Positions 1-6,353 are shown, counted from the first letter of the stretch. The stretch is DNA of 9,814 bases from Hungatella sp. UBA5982 (GCA_002429965.1 DJBG01000041.1:25472-35285); one strand, 5' to 3'. Numbers and translations: made by a program. Notes: generated by a model not told the origin, from the sequence alone.

Positions 1-733
1 TTAATACGGAAGGAGCCAATCCTGTGGTATAGGAATTGATAAGGAAAAACAGCGGCTTCTCGGATAAAAGCTGGGCGCACAATTGAACAAGAGGATGAAT
101 GGCATCTTCTATTTTCCAGATTTCACCCTTTGGTCCTCTTCCATAGGAAGGAGGATCCATAATGATCGCATCGTAATGGCTTCCCCTTCTGATTTCTCTT
201 TCAACGAATTTTACACAGTCATCCACGATCCAGCGGATAGAAGCGGATTCTAAATTGGAGGAACGGGCATTTTCTTTGGCCCAGCCGACCATTCCCTTGG
301 ACGCATCTACATGAGTGACAGAAGCTCCGGCTTTTGCCGCTGCCAGGGTAGCTCCTCCGGTGTAGGCGAATAAGTTAAGTACTTTTACAGGCCGTCCGGC
401 CTGTTTTATTTTTTCACTGAACCAGTCCCAGTTTGCTGCCTGCTCAGGAAAAAGACCTGTATGCTTAAAACTGAAAGGCTTTAATTGAAAGGTTAAATCC
501 TTATAACTGATTGTCCATTGTTCCGGAAGATTGAAAAATTCCCACTCGCCGCCGCCCTTTACGCTCCGGTGATAGTGGCCGTTCATCTTCTTCCAGCCTT
601 TTTCTGTCCTGGGAGTGGACCAGATAACCTGTGGGTCAGGACGAACAAGGAGATAATTTCCCCAGCGTTCAAGCTTTTCTCCTTCTGAACAGTCTATCAC
701 TTCATAATCTTTCCAGCCGTCTGCAATCCACAT
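1..733 (-). CDS. Class I SAM-dependent methyltransferase, RlmI/COG1092-like (3' end outside window)
   Basis: The 244 visible residues read from the minus strand; the C-terminus lies beyond the left edge. The Rossmann motif I is seen at about residues 118-145 (VLNLFAYTGGATLAAAKAG, then an acidic HVDAS at the end of strand 2). The motif IV segment DPPSYGRGP is at 193-201. This pair is typical of the COG1092 group, which includes the 23S rRNA cytosine methyltransferase RlmI. The N-terminal part here is short and shows no obvious PUA domain, so the substrate is uncertain, though rRNA is plausible. The start chosen is ATG at 733, giving MWIADGWKDYE, because AAAGGG lies 11 bases upstream and the homologous-looking sequence begins here. 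An in-frame ATG at 754 adds seven residues but has no ribosome-binding site; an in-frame TGA lies just above it. The gene is divergent from the Cys-rich gene. Family assignment is firm; exact target is inference. Confidence 0.88.
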   Translation of the reverse strand, partial: MWIADGWKDYEVIDCSEGEKLERWGNYLLVRPDPQVIWSTPRTEKGWKKMNGHYHRSVKGGGEWEFFNLPEQWTISYKDLTFQLKPFSFKHTGLFPEQAANWDWFSEKIKQAGRPVKVLNLFAYTGGATLAAAKAGASVTHVDASKGMVGWAKENARSSNLESASIRWIVDDCVKFVEREIRRGSHYDAIIMDPPSYGRGPKGEIWKIEDAIHPLVQLCAQLLSEKPLFFLINSYTTGLAPSVL

Positions 734-803
734 AATTGGTGCCGCCCTTTCCATAAATAGATAATAGTAGTTTTCTCAAATGATTCCAATTTGAACTTCC
801 TTG

Positions 804-832
804 ATTATACTGGATGGAGCCGGGAGCGTCAA
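804..832 (-). promoter_or_regulatory. Sigma-A-type promoter for the methyltransferase
   Basis: On the minus strand, TTGACG (832-827) and TATAAT (809-804) are separated by exactly 17 bases, a near-consensus housekeeping promoter. Predicted transcription would start near 797 and give a 5' leader of roughly 60 bases to the ATG at 733. Confidence 0.8.
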
Positions 833-871
833 GTACGTGAGAATTGCTGGTAAACGGGCTGTAATCACACC

Positions 872-902
872 TTGTCTTTTGTCCTATATAATATAGTATA
901 AT
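872..902 (+). promoter_or_regulatory. Probable promoter of the Cys-rich repeat gene
   Basis: A perfect TATAAT lies at 897-902 with TTGTCT at 872-877 as a possible -35, but the spacer is 19 bases, longer than ideal. A second TATAAT at 887-892 has no good -35. The AT-rich stretch ends just before the ribosome-binding site, so the leader would be very short. Whether sigma-A or a sporulation sigma factor reads it cannot be decided from the sequence. Confidence 0.5.
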
Positions 903-926
903 TTTAAATAATGAGGTGTAAAATTT

Positions 927-1190
927 ATGTGTTGTTTTAATATAGGATTCACTGCCGGTAACTGCGGCTGCGGGTGGAACTGTGGAATCAATAATGGCTG
1001 CTTCAACCGATGCAATTGGGGCTGTAATAATGGCTGCAACTGGGGCTGTAACAATGGCTGCAACTGGGGCTGGAGCAACGGCTGTAACTGGGGCTGTAAT
1101 AATAGCTGTAATAATAGCTGTAATCAGGGTTGTTGCAACCGGTGCAATCGATGTTGTGGTAACTGGGGCTGTAACAATCGCTGTAATTGA
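927..1190 (+). CDS. Small Cys/Asn/Gly/Trp tetrapeptide-repeat protein, unknown function
   Basis: The 87-residue product is extraordinarily biased: 22 Cys, 26 Asn, 16 Gly and 7 Trp, with no Lys, Asp or Glu and only four Arg (28, 72, 75, 85). From residue 25 to 77 a cysteine occurs at every fourth position (25, 29, 33, 37, 41, 45, 53 and so on to 77), giving CNNG/CNWG units; only position 49 breaks the series, where Trp (TGG) replaces Cys. Cys82 and Cys86 continue shifted by one. The start is secure: GAGGTG at 913-918 sits eight bases before the ATG, and a promoter precedes it. There is no obvious signal peptide or membrane segment. I do not recognise the family. Cysteine-rich proteins of clostridial spore surfaces (for example CdeC and CdeM of C. 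difficile) offer one analogy. Metal binding, a disulfide-linked structural polymer, or a modified-peptide precursor are others; all are inference. Overlapping Ala-rich and Gln/Leu-rich open frames are by-products of the DNA repeat. Confidence 0.75.
   Translation: MCCFNIGFTAGNCGCGWNCGINNGCFNRCNWGCNNGCNWGCNNGCNWGWSNGCNWGCNNSCNNSCNQGCCNRCNRCCGNWGCNNRCN
1020..1091 (+). repeat. Three tandem 24-bp units inside the Cys-rich gene
   Basis: Units at 1020-1043, 1044-1067 and 1068-1091 each encode an eight-residue block of the GCNNGCNW type. The first two differ by one base (AAT versus AAC). The third is more diverged, with TGT to TGG changing Cys to Trp and AAC to AGC changing Asn to Ser. Degenerate half-units continue on both sides, roughly 993-1019 and 1092-1187. 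Confidence 0.85.
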
Positions 1191-1202
1191 CCTAAAAAGA
1201 AT

Positions 1203-1240
1203 TTAAAAGCTTTGGTTTCAGGAAATGCAGGAGCTTTTAA
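1203..1240 (+). other. AT-rich inverted repeat after the Cys-rich gene
   Basis: TTAAAAGCT (1203-1211) pairs perfectly with AGCTTTTAA (1232-1240) across a 20-base loop, starting 13 bases after the stop codon. The stem is AT-rich and only four T residues fall in its right arm, so it would be a weak terminator at best. Confidence 0.4.
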
Positions 1241-1252
1241 TTAAGTAGCTTT

Positions 1253-1291
1253 ATAGGACGGAGTTCTGTATTGTACAGAACTCCGTCCTAT
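1253..1291 (+). terminator. 18-bp perfect hairpin, possible terminator or mRNA 3' stabiliser
   Basis: The arm at 1253-1270 (ATAGGACGGAGTTCTGTA) is the exact reverse complement of 1274-1291, with a three-base TTG loop. It lies 62 bases after the Cys-rich gene's stop codon, so it probably marks that transcript's 3' end. The bases that follow are not a U-run on either strand, so it is not a textbook intrinsic terminator. A transcript-stabilising hairpin is an alternative. Confidence 0.5.
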
Positions 1292-1431
1292 TAGTCTGCA
1301 AACAATTCTATCTTTTGAAGGCCGAGGAAATTTACCATGACGGAAATCTCCATTTACTGTTCATTTTTGAAGTAAAGATGCTAAAAAAGCAGGGGAAATA
1401 AATTCGTAATAGAATTGAAAGATTAAAACAG

Positions 1432-1460
1432 TTGAATAATCTTAGATTAATTGTTAAAAT
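1432..1460 (+). promoter_or_regulatory. Promoter of the cell-wall-binding-repeat gene
   Basis: TTGAAT (1432-1437) and TAAAAT (1455-1460) are separated by 17 bases, in AT-rich sequence. The predicted start is about 1467. The ribosome-binding site TAAGGAG (1488-1494) follows, seven bases before the ATG at 1502. The remaining stretch from 1292 to 1431 shows no gene. Confidence 0.6.
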
Positions 1461-1501
1461 AAATATTAGCAAAAAAGGAAATCCCTGTAAGGAGTGAAGA
1501 T

Positions 1502-2854
1502 ATGAAAAGAAAAGGTCTCATTGTGTTAGCTGCTGCGGCTATGCTGGCAATTGGTACTTTATCCATGGAAGCTTGGGCTGGTTGGGAACAGTCTGGTTCG
1601 GGGAATGCATGGATTTATAAAGATGAAAGCGGAAGCAAAGTTACAAATACCTGGAAAAAGGGAGCGGACAACCTTTGGCGTTATCTAAACAGCAATGGTG
1701 AGATGGCCGTAAATACCTGGGTGGAAAACACCTATTATATGGACTCCAACGGAATCCTGGTCACGGATAAGTGGATGAAGTTCCAGGATTCAGGCAATTC
1801 CCAGTACAAGTGGTATTATTTCGGCAGCAGCGGAAAAGCTATTATGGACAATTGGTCTAAGATTAATAACAAGTGGTATTACTTTGATTCCAATGGTGAG
1901 ATGCAGACCGGATGGGTCCTTGATAACCTGTATTATTGCGGAACCGACGGAGCCATGCGCACCGGCTGGCAGAAGCTTTTCTCACCGGACAGCAATTACG
2001 ACGGAGACCGTGTCACTCCTGGGGATAATGACGACGGAAAATCCTGGTATTATTTTAATGACAGCGGCAAAAAGTATGCTCCAAAGGATGTGTCCGGGGA
2101 TTATGCTTCCTATAAGATTGACGGAGTTGCTTATTGCTTTGACTCAGACGGAGCGCTTCAGACCGGCTGGAAGAACGTCGGAATTGAAAATGCCGAGTAT
2201 GAAATCCAGAATTATAAATATTATGACAGCAATGGAAAGCTGAGAGTGGGCTGGTATTCCGTGGAACCGCCTCAGGATATTTCCGGTTATGAAGAGAGCG
2301 TGGAATGGTTTTATTTTTCAAGTTCAGGTGTTCCAAAGACCGGTCCGAAGGAAGGAAATGCCACCACTCAGAATATAACTAAAATTAATGATAAAACCTA
2401 TTTGTTTAATAGCCTGGGCAATCCTGTATATGGACTGCAGAAGGTGATGATTGGAAATACTTCAGAATACACGGCATTCTATTTCGGGGATAAGAAAGCC
2501 AGCACCATGCAAAAGGGCAAGGTAAAGGTAATCGAGGGAGACGGCAGCGATGCCACCTATTATTTCAGTGACAGCGGCCGCGGTTATACCGGAGTTAAGG
2601 ATGGTTCCCTCTATTATATGGGAAAGCTTCAGTGTGCGGATGAAGGAACCAAATATGAAGCCATTGCGATTCCTACAGGAAGCACTACCACGACCTATGT
2701 GGTGAATACTTCCGGCAAGGTGGCCAAAAGTACCACGGTAAAGAATTCCGATGGAGTGAAGTATAAGACCGGGGGCAACGGGAATTTATTAAAGGTAGAT
2801 GATGAAAACCCAAGCGGAGAGGGCAGAACCCCTACAGAACCGGCCTGGAATTAG
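1502..2854 (+). CDS. Secreted protein with choline/cell-wall-binding-type repeats
   Basis: A 450-residue protein. Residues 1-26 form a classical signal peptide: MKRK, a hydrophobic Ala/Leu-rich core, then AWA before the likely cleavage at 26/27. The rest is about 15 degenerate repeats of the aromatic-aromatic-(2-4)-SNG or DSG type followed by TGW. Clear units are at about 59-68, 78-84, 104-111, 125-138, 144-156, 182-189, 211-223, 240-251, 269-276 and 353-359. This is the pattern of choline-binding and glucan-binding repeats (cell-wall-binding repeat families), which attach proteins non-covalently to wall polymers. No catalytic domain, LPXTG motif or C-terminal membrane segment is visible, and the C-terminal tail of about 20 residues is Gly/Pro/Glu-rich. 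So it is probably a secreted or loosely wall-associated structural or adhesive protein; its ligand is unknown. It is a single-gene unit bounded by its own promoter and a terminator. Confidence 0.88.
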   Translation: MKRKGLIVLAAAAMLAIGTLSMEAWAGWEQSGSGNAWIYKDESGSKVTNTWKKGADNLWRYLNSNGEMAVNTWVENTYYMDSNGILVTDKWMKFQDSGNSQYKWYYFGSSGKAIMDNWSKINNKWYYFDSNGEMQTGWVLDNLYYCGTDGAMRTGWQKLFSPDSNYDGDRVTPGDNDDGKSWYYFNDSGKKYAPKDVSGDYASYKIDGVAYCFDSDGALQTGWKNVGIENAEYEIQNYKYYDSNGKLRVGWYSVEPPQDISGYEESVEWFYFSSSGVPKTGPKEGNATTQNITKINDKTYLFNSLGNPVYGLQKVMIGNTSEYTAFYFGDKKASTMQKGKVKVIEGDGSDATYYFSDSGRGYTGVKDGSLYYMGKLQCADEGTKYEAIAIPTGSTTTTYVVNTSGKVAKSTTVKNSDGVKYKTGGNGNLLKVDDENPSGEGRTPTEPAWN

Positions 2855-2867
2855 GAAAAGAGCGATC

Positions 2868-2910
2868 AATGGCGTGAAACCTGGAAAATCAGATTTTACG
2901 CCATTTTTTT
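2868..2910 (+). terminator. Intrinsic terminator after the cell-wall-binding-repeat gene
   Basis: AATGGCGTGAAA (2868-2879) pairs with TTTTACGCCATT (2894-2905), 12 pairs including one G-U. A 14-base loop separates the arms, and a seven-T run (2904-2910) overlaps the stem end. It starts 13 bases after the stop codon and insulates the gene from the S10 operon. Confidence 0.88.
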
Positions 2911-2921
2911 GAAAAAAATGC

Positions 2922-2950
2922 TTGCAATGTAAAAAAAAATATGTTATTAT
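2922..2950 (+). promoter_or_regulatory. Promoter of the S10 ribosomal protein operon
   Basis: TTGCAA (2922-2927) and TATTAT (2945-2950) are separated by 17 bases containing an A-tract. Transcription would begin near 2957, directly after the preceding terminator. No elongation-factor gene precedes rpsJ here, so the S10 operon is separate from any str operon and has its own promoter. Confidence 0.8.
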
Positions 2951-2956
2951 ACAAAG

Positions 2957-3180
2957 GCTGTGGCATGATAGCTGTGAAACGTGAGGTTGCTGCTTATAAA
3001 AGCAGGTTTTCCGTGGAGCGAATGTCAAGTTAGGAAACTGGCGACAAGTCACTGTACAATTTAAAGTTCTGTTTATTTAAACAGGAGGTCAGTGTGTGAT
3101 CCTGAAGGACACACACGGGAACGTGTACAGTCACCGCTTGTCGTACTTCTACTAAGTGCGAAAAGGAGGCGACTTTTTTT
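2957..3180 (+). promoter_or_regulatory. Structured leader RNA of the S10 operon
   Basis: About 220 bases without a convincing gene. Stems seen: CTGCTT/AAGCAG (2990-2995 with 3000-3005); a two-part long-range stem CGACAAG (3042-3048) with CTTGTCG (3137-3143) and ACTGTACA (3051-3058) with TGTACAGT (3124-3131); enclosed hairpins CTGTTTA/TAAACAG (3069-3084) and GTGTGTG/CACACAC (3092-3098 with 3110-3116). A competing hairpin, ACACG-GGAA-CGTGT (3113-3126), has a GNRA loop. Another, CGTACTT/AAGTGCG (3142-3160), abuts the AGGAGG (3164-3169) and would break the outer stem. In E. coli the S10 leader is bound by L4 for autoregulation; a comparable role here is inference. Confidence 0.65.
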
Positions 3181-3498
3181 ATGGCAAGTCAAGTAATGAG
3201 AATCACATTAAAAGCGTATGATCATCAGTTGGTTGATCAGTCTGCGGGCAAGATCATCGACACTGTAAAAAAGACAGGATCTAAAGTGAGCGGACCGGTG
3301 CCGTTACCAACCAAGAAGGAAGTGGTAACTATCTTAAGGGCGGTCCACAAATACAAAGATTCAAGAGAGCAGTTCGAGCAGAGAACGCATAAGAGACTCA
3401 TTGATATCATTACACCAAGCCAGAAGACTGTTGATGCATTATCCAGACTGGAAATGCCGGCAGGTGTGTACATCGATATCAAGATGAAGAATAAATAA
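3181..3498 (+). CDS. rpsJ: 30S ribosomal protein S10 (uS10)
   Basis: First gene of the operon, 105 residues, full length for the family. S10 sits in the head of the small subunit and, as NusE, also takes part in transcription antitermination with NusB. Recognisable segments are [16 protein letters not shown] (7-22), GPVPLPTKK (38-46), the long loop [17 protein letters not shown] (56-72) characteristic of the family, and the C-terminal strand GVYIDIKM (95-102). The AGGAGG at 3164-3169 lies 11 bases before the ATG, across a run of T residues. It is followed by an unusually long structured gap before rplC. Confidence 0.98.
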   Translation: MASQVMRITLKAYDHQLVDQSAGKIIDTVKKTGSKVSGPVPLPTKKEVVTILRAVHKYKDSREQFEQRTHKRLIDIITPSQKTVDALSRLEMPAGVYIDIKMKNK

Positions 3499-3688
3499 TC
3501 TTCATCAGAACCATTATGGAAATTGTTCCATGCATGTCCTGAAGGGTTTTAATATAGAAGCAACACTTTTTCCTGTAAGGAATCAACATCTCCGCCAGGC
3601 GGAGTCATAGTGTTCCACGTATATTGGGCTGTTCTAGGATGATTGCGAAAGCAATCCGCTGTAGAATTAACAAACAGGAGGTAAAAAC
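3499..3688 (+). promoter_or_regulatory. Structured 190-nt gap between rpsJ and rplC
   Basis: No gene is visible. Hairpins are: an outer stem AACACT (3562-3567) with AGTGTT (3609-3614), enclosing CTCCGC-CAG-GCGGAG (3590-3604); then TTCTA (3632-3636) with TAGAA (3662-3666), enclosing the GNRA-capped GATTGC-GAAA-GCAATC (3641-3656). The rplC ribosome-binding site AGGAGG follows closely. No U-run terminator accompanies these stems, so read-through is expected. A translational control element or processing site is possible. Confidence 0.55.
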
Positions 3689-4324
3689 ATGAAGAAGGGT
3701 ATTTTAGCTACCAAAGTCGGAATGACACAGATCTTCAATGAGAACGGAGTCTTAACTCCGGTAACAGTTCTTCAGGCAGGTCCTTGTGTAGTAACACAGG
3801 TTAAGACTGTTGAGAACGATGGTTACAGTGCAGTACAGGTTGGTTACGTTGATAAGAGAGAAAAGCTTGTCAGCAAGCCAATTAAGGGCCATTTTGATAA
3901 GGCCGGTGTATCTTACAAAAGATACGTAAGAGAGTTTAAGCTTGAGAATGTTGACCAGTATTCTGTAAAAGATGAAATCAAAGCTGAGATCTTTGCAGCA
4001 GGCGACAAGATCGATGCAACCGCAATCTCCAAAGGTAAAGGTTTCCAGGGTGCTATTAAGAGACACGGACAGTCCAGAGGACCTATGGCTCACGGTTCCA
4101 AGTTCCACCGCCATGCAGGTTCCAACGGTGCAGCTTCTGATCCCAGCAAGGTATTCAAGGGCAAAAAGATGCCTGGCCAGATGGGTAACAAGAAGGTAAC
4201 AATCCAGAACCTCGAAATCGTTAAGGTTGATGCAGAAAACAACCTGATTCTGGTTAAGGGTGCTATACCAGGACCTAAGAAGTCTTTAGTAACAATCAAG
4301 GAAACAGTAAAAGCATCTAAATAA
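3689..4324 (+). CDS. rplC: 50S ribosomal protein L3 (uL3)
   Basis: A 211-residue protein, normal length. L3 is an early assembly protein whose extended loop reaches towards the peptidyl transferase centre. Its N-terminus [16 protein letters not shown] is typical. The family signature [19 protein letters not shown] (119-137) and the segment [18 protein letters not shown] (154-171) are intact. The Gram-positive form [10 protein letters not shown] (144-153) occupies the region where E. coli L3 has its methylated glutamine, and no Gln is present there. AGGAGGT precedes the ATG by six bases. The next gene, rplD, starts 30 bases after the stop. Confidence 0.98.
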   Translation: MKKGILATKVGMTQIFNENGVLTPVTVLQAGPCVVTQVKTVENDGYSAVQVGYVDKREKLVSKPIKGHFDKAGVSYKRYVREFKLENVDQYSVKDEIKAEIFAAGDKIDATAISKGKGFQGAIKRHGQSRGPMAHGSKFHRHAGSNGAASDPSKVFKGKKMPGQMGNKKVTIQNLEIVKVDAENNLILVKGAIPGPKKSLVTIKETVKASK

Positions 4325-4353
4325 TGCTTTTATCAGAAAGGAGGATCATACAG

Positions 4354-4974
4354 ATGGCAAACGTATCTGTTTACAATATGGAAGGTAAAGAAGTTGGCAC
4401 AGTAGAGTTAAACGATGCAGTGTTCGGTGTAGATGTAAATGAGCATCTCGTACACATGGCAGTCGTAAGCCAGCTTGCAAATAAGCGCCAGGGCACACAG
4501 AAAGCAAAGACACGTGCAGAAGTATCTGGCGGCGGAAGAAAACCGTGGAAGCAGAAAGGAACCGGTCATGCAAGACAGGGTTCAACAAGATCTCCTCAGT
4601 GGACAGGCGGTGGAGTTGTTTTTGCTCCTGCACCAAGAGATTATACAATCAGACTTAACAAGAAGGAAAGAAGACTTGCTCTTAAATCCGCTCTGACCAG
4701 CAGAGTAAATGACAACAAGTTCATCGTTGTTGACGAGTTAAAGTTTGATGAGATCAAGACAAAGAAATTCCAGACTGTTTTAAATAACTTAAAGGTATCC
4801 AAAGCTCTTGTAGTTGTTGGCGACGACAGTACAAACGCAGTAATGAGCGCTAGAAACATCACTGCTATTAAGACTGCTTTCGTTAACACCATCAACGTAT
4901 ACGATATCTTAAAGTACAACACAGTTGTTGCTACCAAGACTGCTGTTGCAGCAATCGAGGAGGTGTACGCATAA
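4354..4974 (+). CDS. rplD: 50S ribosomal protein L4 (uL4)
   Basis: A 206-residue protein beginning [15 protein letters not shown]. An in-frame ATG exists at 4324, overlapping the rplC stop. The start at 4354 is preferred because AGGAGG (4339-4344) sits nine bases before it and L4 homologues begin here. L4 has a globular domain on the solvent side and a long loop lining the peptide exit tunnel. That loop is seen at about residues 56-92, with [18 protein letters not shown] (59-76) and the following [13 protein letters not shown]. Mutations in this loop cause macrolide resistance in other bacteria; nothing abnormal is seen here. L4 is also the autoregulator of the S10 operon in E. coli. The stop overlaps the rplW start (TAATG). 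Confidence 0.98.
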   Translation: MANVSVYNMEGKEVGTVELNDAVFGVDVNEHLVHMAVVSQLANKRQGTQKAKTRAEVSGGGRKPWKQKGTGHARQGSTRSPQWTGGGVVFAPAPRDYTIRLNKKERRLALKSALTSRVNDNKFIVVDELKFDEIKTKKFQTVLNNLKVSKALVVVGDDSTNAVMSARNITAIKTAFVNTINVYDILKYNTVVATKTAVAAIEEVYA

Positions 4975-5273
4975 TGGCAGAAATTAAGTATTACGACGTA
5001 ATCCAGAAGCCTGTAGTAACTGAGAAGAGCATGAACGCTATGACGTCCAAGAAGTACACATTTATTGTGCACACAGATGCTAATAAGGCTATGATCAAAG
5101 AAGCTGTTGAAAAGATGTTCCCAGGTACAAAGGTTGCCAGCGTGAACACCATGAACTTAGACGGAAAGACCAAAAGAAGAGGTACAACTTTTGGTAAGAC
5201 TTCTAAGACAAAGAAGGCTATCGTTCAGCTGACAGCTGACAGCAAAGACATCGAAATCTTCGAAGGACTGTAA
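4974..5273 (+). CDS. rplW: 50S ribosomal protein L23 (uL23)
   Basis: A 99-residue protein, full length. L23 lies at the rim of the peptide exit tunnel and docks trigger factor and the signal recognition particle. The N-terminal KPVVTEKS (12-19) and the segment [20 protein letters not shown] (28-47) are family hallmarks. They are followed by the basic loop GKTKRRG (64-70) and the C-terminal strand. The ATG shares one base with the rplD stop, and the ribosome-binding site GAGGAGGT lies within the end of rplD, so translation is probably coupled. A gap of 212 bases follows before rplB. Confidence 0.98.
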   Translation: MAEIKYYDVIQKPVVTEKSMNAMTSKKYTFIVHTDANKAMIKEAVEKMFPGTKVASVNTMNLDGKTKRRGTTFGKTSKTKKAIVQLTADSKDIEIFEGL

Positions 5274-5485
5274 GATCGGGGCGCTTGGTGAGAATTCATT
5301 CGAGCCCGGCGTAAACGGTTTTCAGTTTTCTATGTGATGAACATTATATCACGATAATTGAGATACGCTAGGCGGCGTTGCACTACTGGTCTTTATGCCC
5401 CGGGAACGCGGGAATAAAGCAGAAGCGCCAATGGCATACCTTTATGTCCAAAAGCATGGACAATAAAGAAGAAAGGAGAAATATC
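5274..5485 (+). promoter_or_regulatory. Structured 212-nt gap between rplW and rplB
   Basis: No credible gene. Stems are: GCTTG (5283-5287) with CGAGC (5301-5305), containing TGA/TCA; GTGAT (5334-5338) with ATCAC (5348-5352); CTTTAT (5391-5396) with ATAAAG (5414-5419), enclosing CCCCG-GGAA-CGCGGG (5398-5412, one bulged C, GNRA loop); and TGTCCA-AAAGCA-TGGACA (5445-5462), just upstream of the rplB ribosome-binding site AAAGGAG. The reading frame is open across part of the gap in phase with rplB, but no start signal supports translation there. No U-run terminator is seen. Confidence 0.55.
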
Positions 5486-6334
5486 ATGGGAATTAAAAAG
5501 TATAACCCATATACCCCTTCCAGAAGACACATGACCGGTTCTGATTTCGGCGAAGTCACAAAGTCAGCTCCTGAGAAGTCCTTAATCAGCAAGACAATCA
5601 ATAAGACAGCCGGCCGTAATAACCAGGGTAAGATCACGGTAAGACATCGCGGAGGCGGCGTTAAGAGAAAATATAGAATCATCGACTTTAAGAGAAACAG
5701 CAAAGACGGCATTGCAGCAACTGTTATTGGTATCGAATACGATCCAAACAGAACTGCTAACATCGCGCTGATCTGCTATGAAGATGGTACAAAGGCTTAT
5801 ATCCTTGCTCCGGCTGGTTTGACAGACGGCATGAAGGTTATGAGCGGTGAGATGGCAGAAGCAAAAGTTGGCAACTGCTTACCATTAAGCCAGATCCCGG
5901 TTGGTGCTCAGGTTCACAACATTGAGCTTTATCCTGGAAAAGGCGGACAGTTGGTTCGTTCCGCAGGAAATGCAGCTCAGTTAATGGCAAAAGAAGGCAA
6001 ATATGCAACCCTTCGTTTACCTTCCGGCGAAATGAGAATGGTTCCAATCAACTGCAGAGCTACTATCGGCGTTGTAGGCAACGGAGATCATAACTTAATC
6101 AACATCGGTAAAGCTGGTAGAAAACGTCACATGGGCTTCAGACCTACAGTACGTGGTTCCGTAATGAACCCTAATGACCATCCTCACGGTGGTGGTGAAG
6201 GCAAGACCGGTATCGGACGCCCAGGTCCAAGTACACCATGGGGCAAACCTGCGCTTGGCTTAAAGACCAGAAAGAAAAACAAGCAATCTAACAGACTGAT
6301 CGTTAGAAGAAGAGATGGAAAGACCGTTAAATAA
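5486..6334 (+). CDS. rplB: 50S ribosomal protein L2 (uL2)
   Basis: A 282-residue protein. The frame is open upstream to 5378, but the ATG at 5486 is the start: GAAAGGAG precedes it at a good distance and L2 homologues begin with this [18 protein letters not shown]2 is essential for subunit association and peptidyl transferase integrity. The OB-fold and SH3-like domains are represented by [17 protein letters not shown] (52-68) and the central region to about 200. The C-terminal catalytic-centre-proximal motif [13 protein letters not shown] (227-239) is intact, followed by [15 protein letters not shown]. Only 19 bases separate it from rpsS. Confidence 0.98.
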   Translation: MGIKKYNPYTPSRRHMTGSDFGEVTKSAPEKSLISKTINKTAGRNNQGKITVRHRGGGVKRKYRIIDFKRNSKDGIAATVIGIEYDPNRTANIALICYEDGTKAYILAPAGLTDGMKVMSGEMAEAKVGNCLPLSQIPVGAQVHNIELYPGKGGQLVRSAGNAAQLMAKEGKYATLRLPSGEMRMVPINCRATIGVVGNGDHNLINIGKAGRKRHMGFRPTVRGSVMNPNDHPHGGGEGKTGIGRPGPSTPWGKPALGLKTRKKNKQSNRLIVRRRDGKTVK

Positions 6335-6353
6335 TTAAAGGAGGTTAGAATCT

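Noticed and set aside
884..1078. A minus-strand 64-codon Gln/Leu/Pro-rich open frame
   Set aside because: It is the reverse-complement reading of the 24-bp repeat, with no start signals.
927..1190. CRISPR-like or satellite interpretation of the 24-bp repeat
   Set aside because: The repeats are contiguous with no spacers, stay in one reading frame and vary mainly at third or conservative codon positions, consistent with a coding repeat.
982..1206. A 74-codon Ala/Val-rich open frame on the plus strand overlapping the Cys-rich gene
   Set aside because: It is the shifted reading of the same GGC-TGT/AAC repeat, has no ribosome-binding site, and runs past the better-supported gene's stop.
2789..3052. 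Minus-strand 87-codon open frame over the S10 promoter and leader
   Set aside because: It spans a terminator and promoter on the other strand and shows no protein-like pattern or ribosome-binding site.
3163..3180. AAAAG/CTTTT pairing around the rpsJ ribosome-binding site followed by a T-run, resembling a terminator
   Set aside because: Only about five weak AT-rich pairs, and the T-run is simply the spacer before the ATG; not called as a terminator.
3523..3555. Possible internal promoter before rplC (TTGTTC with TAATAT)
   Set aside because: The spacing is 21 bases and the match is poor, so it was not called.
4324..4353. Ten-codon in-frame N-terminal extension of rplD
   Set aside because: It would translate through the AGGAGG that serves the ATG at 4354; L4 proteins begin at MANVSVYN.
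5378..5485. 36-codon in-frame N-terminal extension of rplB
   Set aside because: No ribosome-binding site at 5378. The extension is unlike any L2 N-terminus, and it covers the RNA hairpins.
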